Source: Eikenella longinqua (GTDB lineage: Bacteria > Pseudomonadota > Gammaproteobacteria > Burkholderiales > Neisseriaceae). From it: a DNA stretch of 64,000 bases. The notes below the pieces were generated by a model. It was given only the letters and a program-made list of their open reading frames with translations, did no database searches and was not told where the DNA came from. Shown here piece after piece: positions 61,710 to 64,000 of the stretch. A program made the position numbers and the translations under genes. Numbering within the stretch: position 1 is the stretch's first letter; every line of letters starts with the position of its first letter. The stretch is from assembly GCF_001648355.1 (NCBI RefSeq), contig NZ_LXSL01000020.1:26545-90544 (forward strand). The letters run 5' to 3'.

Positions 61710-62645
61710 TTAGGAAGCCAAGTCTTCAAACAGGGGGGTGGAGAGATAACGCTCGCCGTAGGAGGGCACGACGACCACAATCAGTTTGCCTTGGTTTTCC
61801 GGTTTTTTCGCCAGTTGCAGGGCGGCCCAGATGGCGGCGCCGGATGAAATGCCCACCAGCAGGCCTTCTTTGGCGGCGGTATCGCGGGCGGTGTCGAAGG
61901 CGGCTTGGTTCGGGGCTTGGATGATGCCGTCGTAGATGCCGGTGTTCAGGGTGTTGGGCACGAAGCCGGCGCCGATGCCTTGGATGGGGTGCGGGCCTTT
62001 TTCGCCGCCGCTCAATACGGGCGAGGCTTCGGGCTCAACGGCATAGGCTTGCACGGTGGGTTTTTTCTGTTTCAGCACTTCGGCCACGCCGGTGAGCGTG
62101 CCGCCGGTGCCCACGCCGGATACGAAAATGTCGATTTGGCCGTCGGTGTCGCGCCAGATTTCTTTGGCGGTGGTGCGGCGGTGGATTTCGGGGTTGGCGG
62201 GGTTGTCGAACTGGCGCGGCATAAAATAGCGGGCGGGGTCGGAATCCACCAGCGCTTGGGCGCGGGCGATGGCGCCGCTCATGCCTTCTGCGCCGGGGGT
62301 GAGGATGAGCTCGGCACCGTAGGCGCGCAGCAGCATTTTGCGCTCTTTGCTCATGGTTTCGGGCATGGTGATGATGAGCTTGTAGCCCAGGGCGGCGCAC
62401 ACCATGGCCAAGCCGATGCCGGTGTTGCCGCTGGTGGCTTCCACGATGGTGGTGCCCGGCTTGATTTGGCCGGCTTCTTCGGCGGTGCGGATCATGGCGA
62501 TGGCAATGCGGTCTTTCACGCTGCTGCCGGGGTTGAAGTATTCGAGCTTCACGGCCACTTGGGCGTTCAGGCCTTCGGTGAGGCGGTTGAGCTTAACCAG
62601 CGGGGTGTTGCCGATTAAATCGACGATGCTGTTGGCGATATTCAT
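61710..62645 (-). CDS. cysK: Cysteine synthase A
   Basis: The 311-residue PLP enzyme makes cysteine from O-acetylserine and sulfide. Motifs are [23 protein letters not shown] (PLP lysine), [31 protein letters not shown] and [23 protein letters not shown] before the ATG at 62645 confirms the start. An upstream open frame is spurious. Confidence 0.96.
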   Translation of the reverse strand: MNIANSIVDLIGNTPLVKLNRLTEGLNAQVAVKLEYFNPGSSVKDRIAIAMIRTAEEAGQIKPGTTIVEATSGNTGIGLAMVCAALGYKLIITMPETMSKERKMLLRAYGAELILTPGAEGMSGAIARAQALVDSDPARYFMPRQFDNPANPEIHRRTTAKEIWRDTDGQIDIFVSGVGTGGTLTGVAEVLKQKKPTVQAYAVEPEASPVLSGGEKGPHPIQGIGAGFVPNTLNTGIYDGIIQAPNQAAFDTARDTAAKEGLLVGISSGAAIWAALQLAKKPENQGKLIVVVVPSYGERYLSTPLFEDLAS

Positions 62646-62781
62646 GGCGGTGCTCCTGTGCACAATGGGTAATGAAAGATGGGCGCATGATAAGGCCAAA
62701 AAGGGCGGCAAACAAATAATTTGTGTTTGTATCTTTATGCTGAAAAGGCATATACGGCAAACGCTAAAGTTGGATAAATCA

Positions 62782-62810
62782 GAGACAAAAACGGCAGAAA
62801 CCTTTAAAAT
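62782..62810 (+). promoter_or_regulatory. Candidate promoter of fabH
   Basis: GAGACA (62782-62787), 17 bases, TAAAAT (62805-62810), 42 bases before the fabH ATG. Confidence 0.5.
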
Positions 62811-62852
62811 ACGCGGCTTTGTTAAATCCGCCGCACGATTGAAGAACACATC

Positions 62853-63812
62853 ATGACCTACGCCAAAATCCTCGGCACCGGCAGCTACCTGCCGGCCAAA
62901 ACCCTCAGTAACGACGACCTCGCTAAAATAGTAGACACCTCCGACGAGTGGATCACCACCCGCACCGGCATCAAAAACCGCCACATCGCCGCTGACGATG
63001 AAAAATGCAGCGATTTAGCCGCTACTGCCGCCCGCCGTGCGCTGGAAGCCGCCGGCGTGGAAGCCGCCGAAATCGACCTGATTATCGTGGCCACCTCCAC
63101 GCCCGATATGCTCTTCCCCGCCACCGCCACTATCGTGCAGAAAAAACTCGGCATCGCAGGCTGCCCCGCTTTTGATGTGCAGGCCGTATGCGCCGGCTTC
63201 ATGTATGCCATCACCACCGCCAATGCCTACATTAAAAGCGGGCTGGCCAAAAAAGCTTTGGTGATCGGCGCCGACGTGTTTAGCCGCATCATGGATTGGA
63301 CCGACCGCAGCACCTGCGTGTTGTTCGGCGACGGGGCCGGTGCCGTGGTGCTCGGCGCATCGGAAGAGCCCGGCATCCTGCACAGCAAGCTGCAAGCCGA
63401 CGGCAACTACCGCCACCTCTTGCAAACCCCCGGGCAGATTGCCAACGGTGAAATAACCGGCGTACCCTTTTTGCAGATGGACGGCCCCGGCGTGTTTAAA
63501 TTCGCTGTGAAAGCCCTGGCCAAAGTGGCCGAAGAAGTGATTGCCGAAGCCGGCATGACGCCCGAGCAAATCGACTGGCTCGTGCCGCACCAGGCCAACT
63601 ACCGCATCCTCGAAAGCACCGCCAAACACCTCAAACTGAGCATGGACAAAGTGGTGCTCACCGTGCAGGAACACGGCAACACCTCCGCCGCCTCCATCCC
63701 GCTGGCACTCGACAGCGGCGTGCGCAGCGGCAGCATTAAGCGCGGGCACACCCTGCTCTTGGAAGGCATCGGCGGCGGCTTCGCCTGGGGTGCGGTGCTG
63801 GTGAAATACTAA
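62853..63812 (+). CDS. fabH: Beta-ketoacyl-ACP synthase III
   Basis: The 319-residue condensing enzyme starts fatty acid synthesis from acetyl-CoA and malonyl-ACP. The triad is Cys113 (DVQAVCAGF), His246 (VPHQANYRI) and Asn276 (EHGNTSAAS). It begins [14 protein letters not shown]. It stands alone here rather than in a fab cluster. Confidence 0.97.
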   Translation: MTYAKILGTGSYLPAKTLSNDDLAKIVDTSDEWITTRTGIKNRHIAADDEKCSDLAATAARRALEAAGVEAAEIDLIIVATSTPDMLFPATATIVQKKLGIAGCPAFDVQAVCAGFMYAITTANAYIKSGLAKKALVIGADVFSRIMDWTDRSTCVLFGDGAGAVVLGASEEPGILHSKLQADGNYRHLLQTPGQIANGEITGVPFLQMDGPGVFKFAVKALAKVAEEVIAEAGMTPEQIDWLVPHQANYRILESTAKHLKLSMDKVVLTVQEHGNTSAASIPLALDSGVRSGSIKRGHTLLLEGIGGGFAWGAVLVKY

Positions 63813-63831
63813 AGATTGCCGGATGGCAAAG

Positions 63832-63862
63832 AGGCTACCTAAAAAATGTTTTCAGGTAGCCT
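63832..63862 (+). terminator. Degenerate inverted DUS pair after fabH
   Basis: AGGCTACCTAAAAAATG (one base changed, G to A, within the core) and TTTTCAGGTAGCCT. The hairpin is kept apart from one pair; the left copy is probably no longer a good uptake signal. Confidence 0.75.
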
Positions 63863-63980
63863 TATATATTTTCCGCCGTCGGGGGCTAGTCCTGACGGTA
63901 TCTTTGCCAGACAGGCATTATTCACATCATAAGGCTGGACTAGCTCTCTTTGATCAAGCTAACTCAAAGGAGCTTTTTTC
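63863..63980 (+). promoter_or_regulatory. Leader region with inverted repeat before the last gene
   Basis: GCTAGTCC (63885-63892) and GGACTAGC (63937-63944) are complementary, with a smaller hairpin CCGTC/GACGG (about 63876-63897) overlapping the left arm, so two alternative structures are possible. AAAGGAG at about 63966-63972 is the ribosome-binding site of the next gene. Whether transcription includes the repeat is unknown. Confidence 0.45.
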
Positions 63981-64000
63981 ATGTCTTACCAACTTCCCAC
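63981..64000 (+). CDS. Start of a gene cut by the window edge
   Basis: ATG followed by codons for SYQLP, with AAAGGAG upstream, then the window ends. Superoxide dismutases of the Fe/Mn type often begin in this way (MSY.LP), but six residues are too few to decide. Confidence 0.55.

Overview
This 64 kb chromosomal window comes from a GC-rich member of the Neisseriaceae, most probably an Eikenella species. The main evidence is a 12-base motif, AGGCTACCTGAA, and its complement. I count about 120 copies by eye (roughly one per 530 bases), which matches the Eikenella dialect of the Neisseriaceae DNA uptake sequence (DUS). Gene content fits as well: BamD/ComL, a HisS-YfgM pair, a peptidoglycan O-acetylation cluster (PatA-PatB-Ape1), an endonuclease-type MutL, and EF-P with the rhamnosylated arginine. 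No rRNA, CRISPR array, prophage or complete insertion sequence was seen. There is one tRNA gene (tRNA-Arg, CCU).

Layout. 0-5.5 kb: two secreted proteins of unknown function, ychF, ispB, a DUF441 membrane protein, tRNA-Arg and a higBA toxin-antitoxin pair. 5.5-11.5 kb: a minus-strand block with glnB, a two-gene unit encoding a lipocalin/CrtC-like protein and a 645-residue membrane fusion (ICMT-like methyltransferase, PAP2-like phosphatase, Lgt-like transferase), then ppc. 11.6-18.4 kb: purL (with an AT-rich mosaic stretch), an orphan SUKH/SMI1 protein, hisS and yfgM. 18.4-23.7 kb: menA, pgpA, thiL, a lipoprotein and rluD on minus, with bamD diverging from an overlapping start codon. 23.7-34.6 kb: a secreted coiled-coil protein, a membrane DnaJ protein, fpr, an AT-rich foreign-looking gene, hldA, a TPR protein, prfA, a yheS-type ABC-F ATPase with a small secreted paralogue, a Do-family protease and a cold-shock gene. 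34.9-45.2 kb: clpS-clpA, a lipoprotein, mutL, aroC, brnQ and the start of the O-acetylation cluster. 45-54 kb: patB, ape1, a NIF3 protein, thrC, a FAD oxidase, a small zinc-ribbon protein, an amino-acid ABC ATPase and rsmA. 54-64 kb: a frameshifted ricin-type lectin lipoprotein, frr, a CNP1-like protein, efp, a SIMPL protein, panB, a DeoR regulator, small membrane and lipoproteins, cysK, fabH and the first codons of a further gene.

Most genes are housekeeping and sit in short transcription units separated by inverted DUS pairs that look like terminators. The DUS copies also invade coding sequences in frame, leaving recurrent peptides such as RLPEN, FQVA, GYLK and FSGSL, and in two genes they supply the stop codon.

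The most unusual features are four. (1) A family of about 15 DUS-bounded intergenic repeats is built of short triloop hairpin modules whose arms covary between copies. (2) The ICMT-PAP2-Lgt triple fusion with its partner gene looks like an undescribed lipid- or lipoprotein-modifying unit. (3) purL carries an AT-rich mosaic segment bracketed by DUS. (4) Two pairs of near-identical repeats are nested in inverted orientation around rsmA-frr-efp. All functional calls rest on reading motifs by eye; no database search was run.
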